The notes: a model not told the origin generated them from the sequence alone. A stretch of 52,416 nucleotides of DNA from Bacteroidaceae bacterium (GCA_024398785.1 JAKSIO010000014.1:1-52416); one strand, 5' to 3'; numbered from the stretch's first letter, positions 12,983 through 22,488 are shown. Numbers and translations are program-made.

Positions 12983-15016
12983 TTATTCTATTACAAGGCT
13001 GTCGCCTTTCATCCTTTCAAGGTACTGTTGCAGTATTGATTTCATAGAAAGAGACAGTGCGTCAACTGTTTCGGAATACTGCACGTTTTCAATAATATTG
13101 TTTTCCAATATACTGTCTGTACGGTATCTGTACAGACCTACGGCATTTTCACCATCAAACTGAAGCATCAGGCTGTCATTATAATACTGGTACAATCCAA
13201 GGTTGAAGTTATATGCAATTTTATCTTCAACCGGAGTTCTGAATATATCCTGACCGAATGTTACAAGTGTGGTGTCTACCCCAAGCAAAGACAGAACCGT
13301 TGGCATGATATCAGCATGATGAACTACAGCAGTCTGTTCTCCCTGTATCTGTTCTCCATCAACGTAGACGCCTCCGGGTTTATACAATATAATAGGAACT
13401 CTGAACAAAGCGCACTCGTTCATATAGAGTGGATTTGCCGATTTACTCGTATGGTCTGCCGTTATTATGAATAATGTGTTGTCAAACCATGGCTCAAGTT
13501 TTGCCACCTTGAAGAACTGTTCCAATGAATAATCGCTGTATTGAATGCATCTGTGCATTGGGTGTGTTCCTTTAGTAAACACATCCTTATATTTATCCGG
13601 CATTGGGAACGGATGATGAGATGTGGCTGTGAAAAGACTTGCACAAAACGGTTCTTTCATTTGTCCAATCTGCAATGCGGAATATTTCAGGAACGGTTCA
13701 TCGAATATTGCCCATCCTTTGTCATAATCTGCATGTCCGGCAAAATCCGGAATACCATCTTTGTCGGCATCGGTACTGCTGTTTTCAGATGAAAACCTGT
13801 AATATTCGTTCATGCCGTAATAATTTTCAAAACCGGATTGTCTTGCATATGCTTCCAATCCCATTGATCCGTTGCTGGCTCCATGGAAAAACGATGTACT
13901 GTACCCTTTGTCTCTTAGTACTGACGCAAGAGATGTTACTTTGTTGAAAGAGCAGTCAGAAACAAAAAATGATTCCTGCAGTTTAGGTATTGAGGATAAA
14001 ATTGACGGCATGGCATCAATACTGCGTGTGCCGTTTGAGAATGAGAATTTGAAATAGACACCTTGCTGTGAGAGTGAATCTACAAACGGCATCAGTCCCA
14101 TATTCTTATATTCCAGTCCAAAGCTTTCGGCTATAATCACAACAACATTCATATTGTTTGGAGTTTTTCCCTCAATATGAGTTACCGGTGAGTATATCGA
14201 AAACATCTGGTTTCTGTCTTCAAAATAATCAGGAACAATATATTCTCCGGTATGCATGGTCCTTACTATGGAGAAAGGTGTGTTCAGCACTATTCCGGTA
14301 TGCAGTGCATTGTCAACATATTGGTTTGCCTGATTTACTCCCAATGGTGTTGTGTAGGCAAAACCGCCACGCATACCGCCTACAACCGGTATCCATATAA
14401 GTACAAAAAGAACAGGTGTGGTAATCCAATATGTTATTCTGTTCTTTAATGTATCTGTTCTGTCTTTGACAGGTTCAAGTTCGATATATACATACCATAC
14501 TGCCGCTGCAATTAAAATGAACAGAAGTGTGAAATACCAGTGGGAGCAGAACGCCTCTTTTATAAAAACACCAGCCAGACCACCTGATTCATTACTGAAT
14601 TCCTTGAATATCTGGAATGTTGCTCTTTGTTTTACGTATGGAAAATATACTGTATCGGCAAGATTTGCCAGGACAAGTATAAGATTGGGAATAACGTAAA
14701 ACCATTTACATATTTTTCTGTACCATTCAGATACACGCAGGTTGTATGGTAACGGAACAAGCATAAGCAGAATCCATACGGCATCGGCATAGCACAATAT
14801 TGATAAATCAAATAATAAACCGCCTTTCAGAATCTCAAAAAAATGTGGTAAATCAAGATCTGTGAAGAGTTCCCTGTTGTCAAGGTAAAACAGCAGACGG
14901 CAAATGGTCATTAGAATCATTGCCATTGCAAAATTGCAGACAACAGCAACTAATGGTTTCCACAAAGTTTTATCCAGATTAGTAATTCTGTCAAGAATTC
15001 TGTTTTTTTTCATCAT
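12983..15016 (-). CDS. LtaS-like phosphoglycerol/phosphoethanolamine transferase (sulfatase fold)
   Basis: A 677-residue membrane enzyme. Five hydrophobic helices fill the N-terminal 210 residues, and a periplasmic alkaline-phosphatase-fold domain follows. Glu297 (VIIAESFG) fits the metal ligand, Thr330 (SNGTRSIDAMP) the nucleophile and Asp521-His522 (ITADHTSK) further metal ligands, as in LtaS. Bacteroidetes lack lipoteichoic acid, so the substrate is probably a lipid or surface glycan modified with phosphoglycerol or phosphoethanolamine. An insert near 416-425 (DADKDGIPDF) looks like a calcium-binding EF-hand loop. The start overlaps the stop of the lipid-kinase gene by 4 nt, which supports a joint lipid-headgroup pathway: the transferase would release diacylglycerol and the kinase would recycle it. 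Confidence 0.85.
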   Translation of the reverse strand: MMKKNRILDRITNLDKTLWKPLVAVVCNFAMAMILMTICRLLFYLDNRELFTDLDLPHFFEILKGGLLFDLSILCYADAVWILLMLVPLPYNLRVSEWYRKICKWFYVIPNLILVLANLADTVYFPYVKQRATFQIFKEFSNESGGLAGVFIKEAFCSHWYFTLLFILIAAAVWYVYIELEPVKDRTDTLKNRITYWITTPVLFVLIWIPVVGGMRGGFAYTTPLGVNQANQYVDNALHTGIVLNTPFSIVRTMHTGEYIVPDYFEDRNQMFSIYSPVTHIEGKTPNNMNVVVIIAESFGLEYKNMGLMPFVDSLSQQGVYFKFSFSNGTRSIDAMPSILSSIPKLQESFFVSDCSFNKVTSLASVLRDKGYSTSFFHGASNGSMGLEAYARQSGFENYYGMNEYYRFSSENSSTDADKDGIPDFAGHADYDKGWAIFDEPFLKYSALQIGQMKEPFCASLFTATSHHPFPMPDKYKDVFTKGTHPMHRCIQYSDYSLEQFFKVAKLEPWFDNTLFIITADHTSKSANPLYMNECALFRVPIILYKPGGVYVDGEQIQGEQTAVVHHADIMPTVLSLLGVDTTLVTFGQDIFRTPVEDKIAYNFNLGLYQYYNDSLMLQFDGENAVGLYRYRTDSILENNIIENVQYSETVDALSLSMKSILQQYLERMKGDSLVIE

Positions 15017-15939
15017 ATCTGTTCAATATCATTCGGTATCATTATATTAAGACCGTGCGGAACAATGTCAATAATAATTTTATCTCCTGACATCATAGGG
15101 TCACCGTCAAAATGTATAGGGCCTTCTTCCGGTTTTATTATTTCCAGATGACGGCATTTGAAACTGATTACCTTTGATGATTCGGTAATAGACTTGTTGA
15201 CCAGCATAAGTCCCAATGCTGCAGCTTCAATGGTAAGGAAAGGTTTGATTATGGTTATGTCAAGCCAGCCGTCGCTCAAAAGCGCTTTTGGTGTTATCCA
15301 GCAGTTATTTCCCCATTGTGCGGCATTACCGCAAGTAATCAGCAAGGCGTTGACATCAATTCTGATGTCATCGGTCTGCAGAATATAATCTTTAGGAGTG
15401 TATTTGACCCAGTTGGCGATTGTTTTTTCTATATACTTGATAGGACCACGTTTACCGGCCTGTGCAAATTCAAGACTGACAAATGCATCAAAACCAACAC
15501 CGCACGTTGTATAGAATCTTATGCCGTTGATTTTGCCGTAATCAACACAACGTTGAGTCAATTGGTTCAATTGTTGAACAGCTTTTATAGGGTTGACTGA
15601 CATTCCGATATGTCTTGCAAAACCGTTACCGCTACCACACGGAATAATTGCAAGCGATGTGTCTGATATTGGTTGTCCCTGCAAAACACGCTGTTCGTTT
15701 ATGGAGGATATGCCACTGGCCACTTCGTTTACAGTACCGTCACCGCCCACGGCAACAATAATATCAGTTCCGCTGTTGGTGGCATCGGTTGCAAATTTGA
15801 ATGCGTCACCGCGTTGGGTTGTAAAAAGTATGCTGTAATCGTATTGCTGGTTATCTATATTGTCAGCAATGATATCTTCAATACCGGCTTTGTCTTTTGT
15901 GCCGGAATGCGGATTGACTACAAATAATACTTTTTTCAT
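15013..15939 (-). CDS. Diacylglycerol kinase-like lipid kinase (DgkB/YegS family)
   Basis: A 308-residue soluble kinase. The DAGK catalytic motif GGDGTVNEVASG is at 65-76, preceded by the N-terminal FVVNPHSGT. The second part has GSGNGFARH and, near the end, FDGDP, all family hallmarks. It phosphorylates diacylglycerol or a related lipid to the phosphatidic acid form. It sits 5 nt after the FucP-like gene and overlaps the LtaS-like gene by 4 nt. Recycling of diacylglycerol released by that transferase is a natural role, by analogy with LtaS-DgkB in Firmicutes. Confidence 0.88.
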   Translation of the reverse strand: MKKVLFVVNPHSGTKDKAGIEDIIADNIDNQQYDYSILFTTQRGDAFKFATDATNSGTDIIVAVGGDGTVNEVASGISSINEQRVLQGQPISDTSLAIIPCGSGNGFARHIGMSVNPIKAVQQLNQLTQRCVDYGKINGIRFYTTCGVGFDAFVSLEFAQAGKRGPIKYIEKTIANWVKYTPKDYILQTDDIRIDVNALLITCGNAAQWGNNCWITPKALLSDGWLDITIIKPFLTIEAAALGLMLVNKSITESSKVISFKCRHLEIIKPEEGPIHFDGDPMMSGDKIIIDIVPHGLNIMIPNDIEQI

Positions 15940-15944
15940 ACCTT

Positions 15945-17234
15945 TTATGCGCGACGGACTTTATAACCTTTCCAACCGTACCATGCACACACTGCAAAAC
16001 ATACCATAGGAATAAGATACGCTATATGATACAGATTGGAGCCTGTCATACCGATATCAAATCTGTCTGACATGGTTTTCATTACATATGCTGTAACAGG
16101 CGGAAGAATAGCATTACCAACAATAGCCATGACAAGGAAAGCGGAACCGCTCTTGGTATCTTCTTTCAGGTCTTCAATTGCAAGGGAGAACTGTGTAGGA
16201 TACATTATGGACATGAAGAATGATACACCTATCATTGCATATACGCCTGCCATACCGCCAAATAAGGCAATAACAAGACAAAGTACCACATTGGCAATGC
16301 CGTAAACTACAAGCATGTTCTGCGGACGGAATTTGGACATGAGCAATGTACCTATCCAACGCCCCAACAGGAAGGAGAGCATGTAATACCCAAAGAATGT
16401 AGTGGCTTTTTCCTCTGTCATTCCATTGTATATGCAGCAGTATATAAGAAACATGCTGTTTACTGCAGTCTGTCCGCCATTGTAGAAGAACTGGGCTATC
16501 ACGCCGTTACGCAGATGAGCGCGTTTCATTACGGAAAAATTGATAAGTTTGCCCTGATGGGTCTCTTCCTCCTGAATCTTGGGCAGTCTGGTGAATATGA
16601 AAACTATTGCAATAATCAGCAATAACGATGCCAATATAATGTAAGGAAGTTTCATATTGTTGGTCTCGGTGGCAATATATCCGTCCCATCCTCCGGCATA
16701 ATCTGCAGGAAGTGTATCAGGGGTATAAACATCACCGCTAAGCACCAGTTTGCTCAGGAACATTGCAGCTACAAATGCGCCAAGCCCGTTGAATGCTTGC
16801 GCCATGTTCAGTCTGCGGGTTGAACGTGCAGGATCTCCCAAGACAGCAACGTATGGATTTGCTGCTGTTTCAAGGAAACACATTCCGGCAGCAATGATGA
16901 AGAATACCATCAGATATATCCAGTATGACTGTGCGATTGTGGCAGGGATAAACATAAAACCGCCGAAAGCAGCCAGCAACAGACCGAACACTACACCGGA
17001 TTTGTAACTGAACTGTTTCATGAATATGGCAATAGGTATTGGGGAAATGAAATAAGCCAGCCAGTATGATGTTTCTGTAAAAGATGCCTGGAACGCATTC
17101 AACTGACAGGTTTTCATTATCTGTTTGATCATTGTAGGCAACAGGTTGTTGCTTATTGCCCACAGGAAGAACAGACTGAATACCATAGCCAGAGCGACTA
17201 CAATAGATAGTTTCTTTTCTCCGTATTGTTTCAT
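15945..17234 (-). CDS. fucP: FucP-like sugar:H+ symporter (MFS)
   Basis: A 429-residue major facilitator protein with about 12 hydrophobic helices. It has the fucose/glucose-galactose permease signatures FFLWAISNNLLPTMIKQ in helix 1, FLETAANPYVAVLGDP in the loop after helix 4, and LNMAQAFNGLGAF. Length equals E. coli FucP (438). It imports L-fucose or a similar hexose across the inner membrane. The next two genes upstream on the same strand encode a zinc dehydrogenase and an L-galactose/L-fucose-type aldo-keto reductase, which supports a 6-deoxy or L-sugar substrate. The symbol reflects family; the actual sugar is inferred. Confidence 0.8.
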   Translation of the reverse strand: MKQYGEKKLSIVVALAMVFSLFFLWAISNNLLPTMIKQIMKTCQLNAFQASFTETSYWLAYFISPIPIAIFMKQFSYKSGVVFGLLLAAFGGFMFIPATIAQSYWIYLMVFFIIAAGMCFLETAANPYVAVLGDPARSTRRLNMAQAFNGLGAFVAAMFLSKLVLSGDVYTPDTLPADYAGGWDGYIATETNNMKLPYIILASLLLIIAIVFIFTRLPKIQEEETHQGKLINFSVMKRAHLRNGVIAQFFYNGGQTAVNSMFLIYCCIYNGMTEEKATTFFGYYMLSFLLGRWIGTLLMSKFRPQNMLVVYGIANVVLCLVIALFGGMAGVYAMIGVSFFMSIMYPTQFSLAIEDLKEDTKSGSAFLVMAIVGNAILPPVTAYVMKTMSDRFDIGMTGSNLYHIAYLIPMVCFAVCAWYGWKGYKVRRA

Positions 17235-17246
17235 AATTACCTTTAT

Positions 17247-18263
17247 TTAGAATTTTACCAATATCCTGAATACATTTCCAGGAGCCGATGCCCATGTCTG
17301 CAATGCCTCTCCAGCCTGTTCCGGAGCGTATATTGCGGTAATGAGTTTGTCAACAGGGCATGTACCGCGTTTGAGATATTCAATTACTGCAGCAAAATCT
17401 GTTGGCATTGCATTGCGTGAACCGCGTATGTCAAGTTCTTTCTTTACAAAATATTGAGTGTCGAATTCTACCGGCTGTTTGGAATAGCCTATGTAAACAA
17501 TACGGCCGGTGAATGCAGTGTTCATTACTGCAGCAACGTATGTTTGCGGACGGCCTACGGCCTCAATGGTAACATCAACACCCTCTCCGCCTGTAATTTC
17601 CTTAATACGCTGTTCCATGTTTTCTGTCATGGAATTGATAGTGTATTTAGCACCGAGAGTCTTTGCAAGTTCCAGTTTGTTGTTGTCAACATCTACAGCT
17701 ATCACTTTTGCACCACGCAAAGAGGCACGTACAATGGCACCTACTCCAATCATTCCGCAACCGATAACCATAACGTAATCCAGATCTGTTACCTGGGCGC
17801 GGTTAACGGCATGAAAACCAACGCTCATAGGCTCAACCAGAGCAAAATCTCTTGTAGAGATGGAATCGTCAGGTATTACCTTTTCCCAAGGCATACAGAT
17901 ATAATCACACATGGCACCGTTACGCTGTACACCAAGTGTTTCGTTGTCACGGCATGCGTTTGGACGGGAATTGCGGCATGCGGAGCAATGGCCGCAATTG
18001 GAATACGGATTGACAGTGGCGGCCATTCCTGGTTTGAGAAATTCAGGAACGCCCTCTCCTACAGCCTCAATACGGGCACCTATTTCATGACCCGGAATTA
18101 CAGGCAGTTTTACAAGCGGATTGAATCCGCGGTATGTATTAAGGTCTGATCCACAGAAACCTACATACTCAACTTTCAACAGAACGTAACCGGGTTTAAG
18201 CTGTGGCATCTCAACATCTGCCAATATCACTTTGCCGGCTTCTTTTATTTGAACTGCGCGCAT
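17247..18263 (-). CDS. Zinc-dependent medium-chain dehydrogenase
   Basis: A 338-residue MDR-family oxidoreductase. Catalytic zinc ligands are Cys37 and His59-Glu60 (PGHE); structural zinc ligands are Cys90, Cys93, Cys96 and Cys104 (NCGHCSACRNSRPNAC). The Rossmann motif is GCGMIGVG near 168-175, and Asp in AVDVDNN suggests NAD preference. The enzyme resembles sorbitol and L-galactonate/L-fuconate-type dehydrogenases that oxidise a secondary hydroxyl. It lies between the FucP-like transporter (12 nt) and the aldo-keto reductase (19 nt), so the three form one unit. A role as second oxidation step in a non-phosphorylating L-fucose or L-galactose route is inference. Confidence 0.82.
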   Translation of the reverse strand: MRAVQIKEAGKVILADVEMPQLKPGYVLLKVEYVGFCGSDLNTYRGFNPLVKLPVIPGHEIGARIEAVGEGVPEFLKPGMAATVNPYSNCGHCSACRNSRPNACRDNETLGVQRNGAMCDYICMPWEKVIPDDSISTRDFALVEPMSVGFHAVNRAQVTDLDYVMVIGCGMIGVGAIVRASLRGAKVIAVDVDNNKLELAKTLGAKYTINSMTENMEQRIKEITGGEGVDVTIEAVGRPQTYVAAVMNTAFTGRIVYIGYSKQPVEFDTQYFVKKELDIRGSRNAMPTDFAAVIEYLKRGTCPVDKLITAIYAPEQAGEALQTWASAPGNVFRILVKF

Positions 18264-18282
18264 TATTTCAATACTTTTATAA

Positions 18283-19215
18283 TTAACTGTTTACCCATGA
18301 GTCACGGTATCCCGGCTCAAAAATTTTCTGGACATCGGCAATAAGCTGCGGATCTACAGGTTCTTCTGCATATTTGATTGTCTTGAGAACACCCTCAACA
18401 CGTGCAGAGCTGAACAATGTGGATGCAATACGCGGATTGTTCATTGAGAAATTGACCGCCAGACGCTCAATTTCAACACCCTTTGATTCACAGTAATCAA
18501 CTGCTTTGCGCGATAAACGTATAAGTGCGGCAGGTGCAGGATGCCATGCCGGTACACCGCGTTTGGTAAGCATACCCATTGAATACGGTGAAGCGTTGAG
18601 AACGCCTATACCTTTTGATTCAAAGTAATCAAGATAATCCAACAGGGCATCGTCGTTCAAAGTATAGTGACAGAACGAAAGAATGCTTTCAACAGTACCT
18701 GCAGGAACGTGTTCAATAACGTATTTCAAATGACGCAATGTAAGGTTAGTAATACCAACGTGACCAACCACACCTTTACTGCGCAATTCACACAATGCCG
18801 GCAATGTTTCGTTGCAAACCTGCTCAAGGTCAGAAAATTCTATATCGTGAACGTTGATAAGGTCAATATAATCCACATGCAGGCGTTCCATGCTTTCATA
18901 TACACTATCTGTGGCACGTTTGCCTGAATAATCCCATGTGTTTACACCGTCTTTTCCGTAGCGTCCAACTTTTGTTGACAGATAGTAACGGCTGCGGTCA
19001 ATATCTTTCAAAGCCTTGCCTAAAACCGTTTCTGCTTTATAGTGTCCGTAGTATGGAGAAACATCAATAAAATTTATACCGTTGTCAAGAGCGGCATTTA
19101 CAGCAGCAATTCCTTCTTTTTCGTTAATGTCATGAAATACGCCGCCTAAAGATGAGGCGCCGAATCCCACATTTGACAATTTAAGACCTGTTTTACCTAA
19201 TTCTTTGTAAATCAT
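18283..19215 (-). CDS. Aldo-keto reductase of the L-galactose/L-fucose dehydrogenase type
   Basis: A 310-residue AKR with the catalytic set Asp51, Tyr55/Tyr56, Lys82 and His123 (INFIDVSPYYG, STKVGRYG, NVHDIEF). Several stretches are close to plant L-galactose dehydrogenase: GFGASSLGGVFHDINEKEGI, HDIEFSDLEQVCNETLPALC, and ILSFCHYTLNDDALLDYL with GVLNASPYSMGMLT. Enzymes of this group oxidise L-galactose, L-fucose or D-arabinose at C1 to the lactone with NAD(P). With the neighbouring zinc dehydrogenase and FucP-like transporter it suggests oxidative use of an L-sugar. No lactonase, dehydratase or aldolase gene is in the cluster. Confidence 0.85.
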   Translation of the reverse strand: MIYKELGKTGLKLSNVGFGASSLGGVFHDINEKEGIAAVNAALDNGINFIDVSPYYGHYKAETVLGKALKDIDRSRYYLSTKVGRYGKDGVNTWDYSGKRATDSVYESMERLHVDYIDLINVHDIEFSDLEQVCNETLPALCELRSKGVVGHVGITNLTLRHLKYVIEHVPAGTVESILSFCHYTLNDDALLDYLDYFESKGIGVLNASPYSMGMLTKRGVPAWHPAPAALIRLSRKAVDYCESKGVEIERLAVNFSMNNPRIASTLFSSARVEGVLKTIKYAEEPVDPQLIADVQKIFEPGYRDSWVNS

Positions 19216-19226
19216 ATTATTACGTT

Positions 19227-19649
19227 TTAATGTTTTATTTTCTTATCATGTATCTGCAAACACATATTTCTGATTGCAAAAACAACAGATATAATAACTG
19301 TTCCGCTTAGTATAGCCAAGTAGTTTGCATACAGATCATAAACATCAAATGTGCGGTATGCAGTCAGCTTTTGCGAAAACTCAATGGCTGTACCGGCTGC
19401 AATACAGCAGATTATTGAAAATATTGCGGAGTGTATGACTCTTTTTCCATGAAAAGTAATGAAAAACAATATAGGCACAGGGAAGAACAGACAGAAATGG
19501 ATGCATTTGTCTATCTTAAATCCAAACAGAGTATCAGGCAACCATGATGAATTGACATTGTTAAAGTTTGCCAGACACATATAACAGACAAGAGCTACAT
19601 ACCCCAGCAAAATTATGAATGCTATTATTCTTCCTTTAAGTTTGAACAT
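19227..19649 (-). CDS. VanZ-like membrane protein
   Basis: A 140-residue integral membrane protein with four hydrophobic helices. The pattern is that of VanZ/Phr-like proteins: a first helix, an extracytoplasmic loop, then KIDKCIHFCLFFPVPILFF, and AIEFSQKLTAYRTFDVYDLY, matching the conserved E-x-x-Q ... R-x-x-D-x-x-D core of the family. I choose the ATG at 19649, one nucleotide after the upstream stop; a longer version would need a TTG at 19664 that overlaps the lipoprotein gene. The role of such proteins outside glycopeptide resistance is poorly known; envelope-related action is plausible from the neighbours. Confidence 0.75.
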   Translation of the reverse strand: MFKLKGRIIAFIILLGYVALVCYMCLANFNNVNSSWLPDTLFGFKIDKCIHFCLFFPVPILFFITFHGKRVIHSAIFSIICCIAAGTAIEFSQKLTAYRTFDVYDLYANYLAILSGTVIISVVFAIRNMCLQIHDKKIKH

Positions 19650-19650
19650 A

Positions 19651-20154
19651 TTACCACTTTTCAAATGTCAATATTACCTTGCTGTTTGACAGAATCATGG
19701 ATTGACTGTCCAACTTGTCTATCGCGAATTTTTCTTTCAGAGTTTCCATACCGCACATCCTTACATACTTTAGGATATCAGCCGGCGTATGTATTGAATG
19801 ATCGCCTCCATCTGGTACAAACCCGGACTGATGCTCATCATTATAAACTGAAAAATCAATCAGTATTGAATCCTGCATTCTTGTCATTGCTCCAATCATG
19901 GAATAATAAGAAGATATGTCATGATAGTCAATCTCTACAAGATCCATGGCAAAACTGTAGTATGCACGGCCTATGCAAGTGTCAATATTGCATGGATTCC
20001 CTTCAAAGTCTGTACCGGCAGTATACTCAATGGTATTCAGTCTCCAGAAGTTATCCAGATCTCCATTGGGGAACACTTTTGCACATGCGGTCATAAACAC
20101 ACATACAACAGCAACAGCAGAATATTTTATGTACCGGATTACCTTGTGTTTCAT
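19651..20154 (-). CDS. Lipocalin-like lipoprotein
   Basis: A 167-residue lipoprotein: basic start, hydrophobic 11-20, lipobox MTAC with Cys24. The mature part begins NFWRLNTIEYTAG, resembling Bacteroidales lipocalin-type domains (a W-x-L-x-x-I/V-x-Y opening and a beta-rich body). It ends SNSKVILTFEKW. The start overlaps the Wzi-like gene by 4 nt (ATGA), so it belongs to the polysaccharide operon. Function unknown. Confidence 0.7.
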   Translation of the reverse strand: MKHKVIRYIKYSAVAVVCVFMTACAKVFPNGDLDNFWRLNTIEYTAGTDFEGNPCNIDTCIGRAYYSFAMDLVEIDYHDISSYYSMIGAMTRMQDSILIDFSVYNDEHQSGFVPDGGDHSIHTPADILKYVRMCGMETLKEKFAIDKLDSQSMILSNSKVILTFEKW

Positions 20155-21668
20155 AATACATTAAAACGTTTGACAATTGATAACATAACGCCTGCATTGT
20201 TCCCAAGATAATCTGATTTGTCAAAATCAAATCCAAGGTCCATTATAGTTTTCCAACTGTTGTTTTTACCGAATGAATATGCTCCTTCAAGCATAATCAT
20301 GGTGTTTTTTACAACATTCCGGAAAGGAGCCTGATACAAACCCCATGAATAAGTGAGATCAGCCAGTACTTTCCATTCAACTTTATCCCCTGCATTACCG
20401 TTAACTCCGATATGATACGCATGAATACGGTTGCTTATGTATTTTGGGCTGCCATCCTTATTGTAAACCGGAGAAAGAATTAACGGATTTCCTATTCCAT
20501 AGCCGCAATGTGTGTATGCTGCATATATTCCATGAGCATAGAAATCGTCACGTCCTGATACCTCTTCAAGAAGATCCGGATTGGGATAATTAAGTAAAGC
20601 ACCGCACTGATTGTATGTATTCAGGAATTCAAATACTACTGTTCTTACCGGCCAACTCTTGGGACCGTTCAGTTCAACACCCCATAGACCGTCGGCAAAA
20701 TCATGTTTGAATCCGTATGTCACAAAGCGTTTTTTGCCATTCATGTCATTTTTATACTCGATGCCAAGCATAGATGAATGGTCCTCATAGAAATGCTCAT
20801 AATAGACCTTGGCATTCCAATCTTTTTGAGTCCATGTAAAAGCGAAATGCCAGCTTCCAAGTGTATTTCCGTTATTCATACCCTGCTCTCCTGTCTTATT
20901 GAACGGTAAAAGCACTGTTTTGAGGCCCGCCCATCCGCTTTGCAGTTCCTGCAGTTTTTCTCCAGTCTGATTATTGTAGACCTGACCACCGTAAAGAGCA
21001 TACATTTCCAGACCGAATATAAAATTCAGAGGGAATTTTTCTGAATTACCAAACCTGACAAAACCAGCTTTGCTATGGAATCTCACGTTTGTTGCTATTC
21101 TTGGATAATCAACATTGCGTCTGTATTCTGAGTCGGTTAAAGTACCAACAGCAATATGTCCTTTCAAAGCAACCCAACCGCCTGCAAAGGCAGCAAAATC
21201 AGGTACTTCAAGTCTGATCTGAGGAATGGGTCTGCAATTGCCCGACCATGTCATTCCTCCGCTGCTCAGTTCCGGATTCTTTAATTCACCCCATCTTTCC
21301 TTGGAACCTATTGACAGGTTCAACCATTTATATGAAAAGTCAGCATATAACTGATGAATATAGACACTTTTCTCAAAACCGGCTGCCGCTGCAATATCTG
21401 CACAGTAATCAATTCCGAATCTGTTATTCCATGACATATCACCCACCAGTGACGCACGGGCCATAATACTGTTTGGATTAGTAGTTGACAGTCCATGTCT
21501 GTTGTTTGTGAACCAGAATGGAGCATGTTCTCCATAGGAACAGGAAGCACTTGTCAAAGCAGTAATGTCCAAAGAATTTTGAAACATTTTTTTTGCTGTA
21601 GCCCATGCATTTGCCTGTGCAAGACATAGAACAGCACAAAAAATAATAATCTTATTCTTAATAGACAT
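20151..21668 (-). CDS. Capsule assembly Wzi-family outer-membrane protein
   Basis: A 505-residue protein from the ATG at 21668, which gives a proper signal peptide (MSIKNKIIIFCAVLCLAQ, cut after AWA). The longer frame to 21782 would place this signal internally and overlap the upstream gene. The mature protein is rich in alternating beta strands with aromatic girdles (HAPFWFTNNRHG, GSKERWGELKN, YGFKHDFADGLWG), typical of Wzi, the 18-strand barrel lectin that anchors capsule to the outer membrane. It follows GT2, WbsX, Wzx, Wzy and Wzz genes and overlaps the lipoprotein gene by 4 nt. Confidence 0.82.
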   Translation of the reverse strand: MSIKNKIIIFCAVLCLAQANAWATAKKMFQNSLDITALTSASCSYGEHAPFWFTNNRHGLSTTNPNSIMARASLVGDMSWNNRFGIDYCADIAAAAGFEKSVYIHQLYADFSYKWLNLSIGSKERWGELKNPELSSGGMTWSGNCRPIPQIRLEVPDFAAFAGGWVALKGHIAVGTLTDSEYRRNVDYPRIATNVRFHSKAGFVRFGNSEKFPLNFIFGLEMYALYGGQVYNNQTGEKLQELQSGWAGLKTVLLPFNKTGEQGMNNGNTLGSWHFAFTWTQKDWNAKVYYEHFYEDHSSMLGIEYKNDMNGKKRFVTYGFKHDFADGLWGVELNGPKSWPVRTVVFEFLNTYNQCGALLNYPNPDLLEEVSGRDDFYAHGIYAAYTHCGYGIGNPLILSPVYNKDGSPKYISNRIHAYHIGVNGNAGDKVEWKVLADLTYSWGLYQAPFRNVVKNTMIMLEGAYSFGKNNSWKTIMDLGFDFDKSDYLGNNAGVMLSIVKRFNVL

Positions 21669-21681
21669 ATCAGGATGACAT

Positions 21682-22488
21682 TTACTGCATTTCAAAATTG
21701 GTTTTACTGTACTTGCGGTTATCAAGACGGACATTACAGTTATGCACAATCTGATGCGGAGCAAACATAAACAGGAAGACAAACCACGATTTCAGCCAAC
21801 TGTAATGCAGAATTTCTCTATATACCTGTACATTATATTTTATCAGTTTCCTCTTCTTGCGGGACAGAGAACCGGAACGGACTCTGTAATACACCAGGGG
21901 TTCCTTTACCCCATATGCCGTACCTCCTTTCTGAATCAGCAGTATTTTAAGAGCCCAATCCTGTCTTTTGCGCATTGAAGGCAGCATAACCCTGCCGATA
22001 TTCTTTACAGAATAGATTAATGTAGAAAATCCTATACTGCCGTTGTGACAGATATTCCGCTCAGTGTATCTGCTCTTGCAAAGAACTATGCCACACAATG
22101 AATTGTCTTCCTTGCATTCAAGATATGACGAATAACAGATCTGACAATTCTTTTCTTCCATATATTCAAGCTGTATTTCAAGCTTGTTGGGTTTCCATCT
22201 GTCATCACTGTCACAAAAAGCGATATAATCACCTTTTGCCTGGGATATGGATTTATTGCGGCTTACTCCTGCTCCGGAGTTCTGCTGCAACACAAACAGT
22301 TTGATTCGGGGATCTGACGCAACATAATGTCTGATTATGTCAACGGTATTGTCGGTGGAAGCATCATCGCATATCAACAATTCCCAATTGGTATATGTCT
22401 GTGCAATAATGCTTTCAATTGTCTCTGCAATAAACTGTGCAGAGTTATATGATGCCGTAACAATAGATACTAATCCAAAATCCTTCAT
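21682..22488 (-). CDS. Family 2 glycosyltransferase
   Basis: A 268-residue GT-A enzyme with VSIVTASYNSAQFIAETIES at the start, then ELLICDDASTDNT, NSGAGVSRNKSI and the D-x-D-like FCDSDDRWKPNKLE. The acceptor side has RKRQDWALKILL, the family's hydrophobic-QDW motif. It closely follows the short GT2 type of WcaA/EpsE enzymes in capsule clusters. It has an own -7 box and a leader hairpin (22493-22537). The gene lies between the WbsX-like and Wzi-like genes. The donor sugar is unknown. Confidence 0.85.
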   Translation of the reverse strand: MKDFGLVSIVTASYNSAQFIAETIESIIAQTYTNWELLICDDASTDNTVDIIRHYVASDPRIKLFVLQQNSGAGVSRNKSISQAKGDYIAFCDSDDRWKPNKLEIQLEYMEEKNCQICYSSYLECKEDNSLCGIVLCKSRYTERNICHNGSIGFSTLIYSVKNIGRVMLPSMRKRQDWALKILLIQKGGTAYGVKEPLVYYRVRSGSLSRKKRKLIKYNVQVYREILHYSWLKSWFVFLFMFAPHQIVHNCNVRLDNRKYSKTNFEMQ

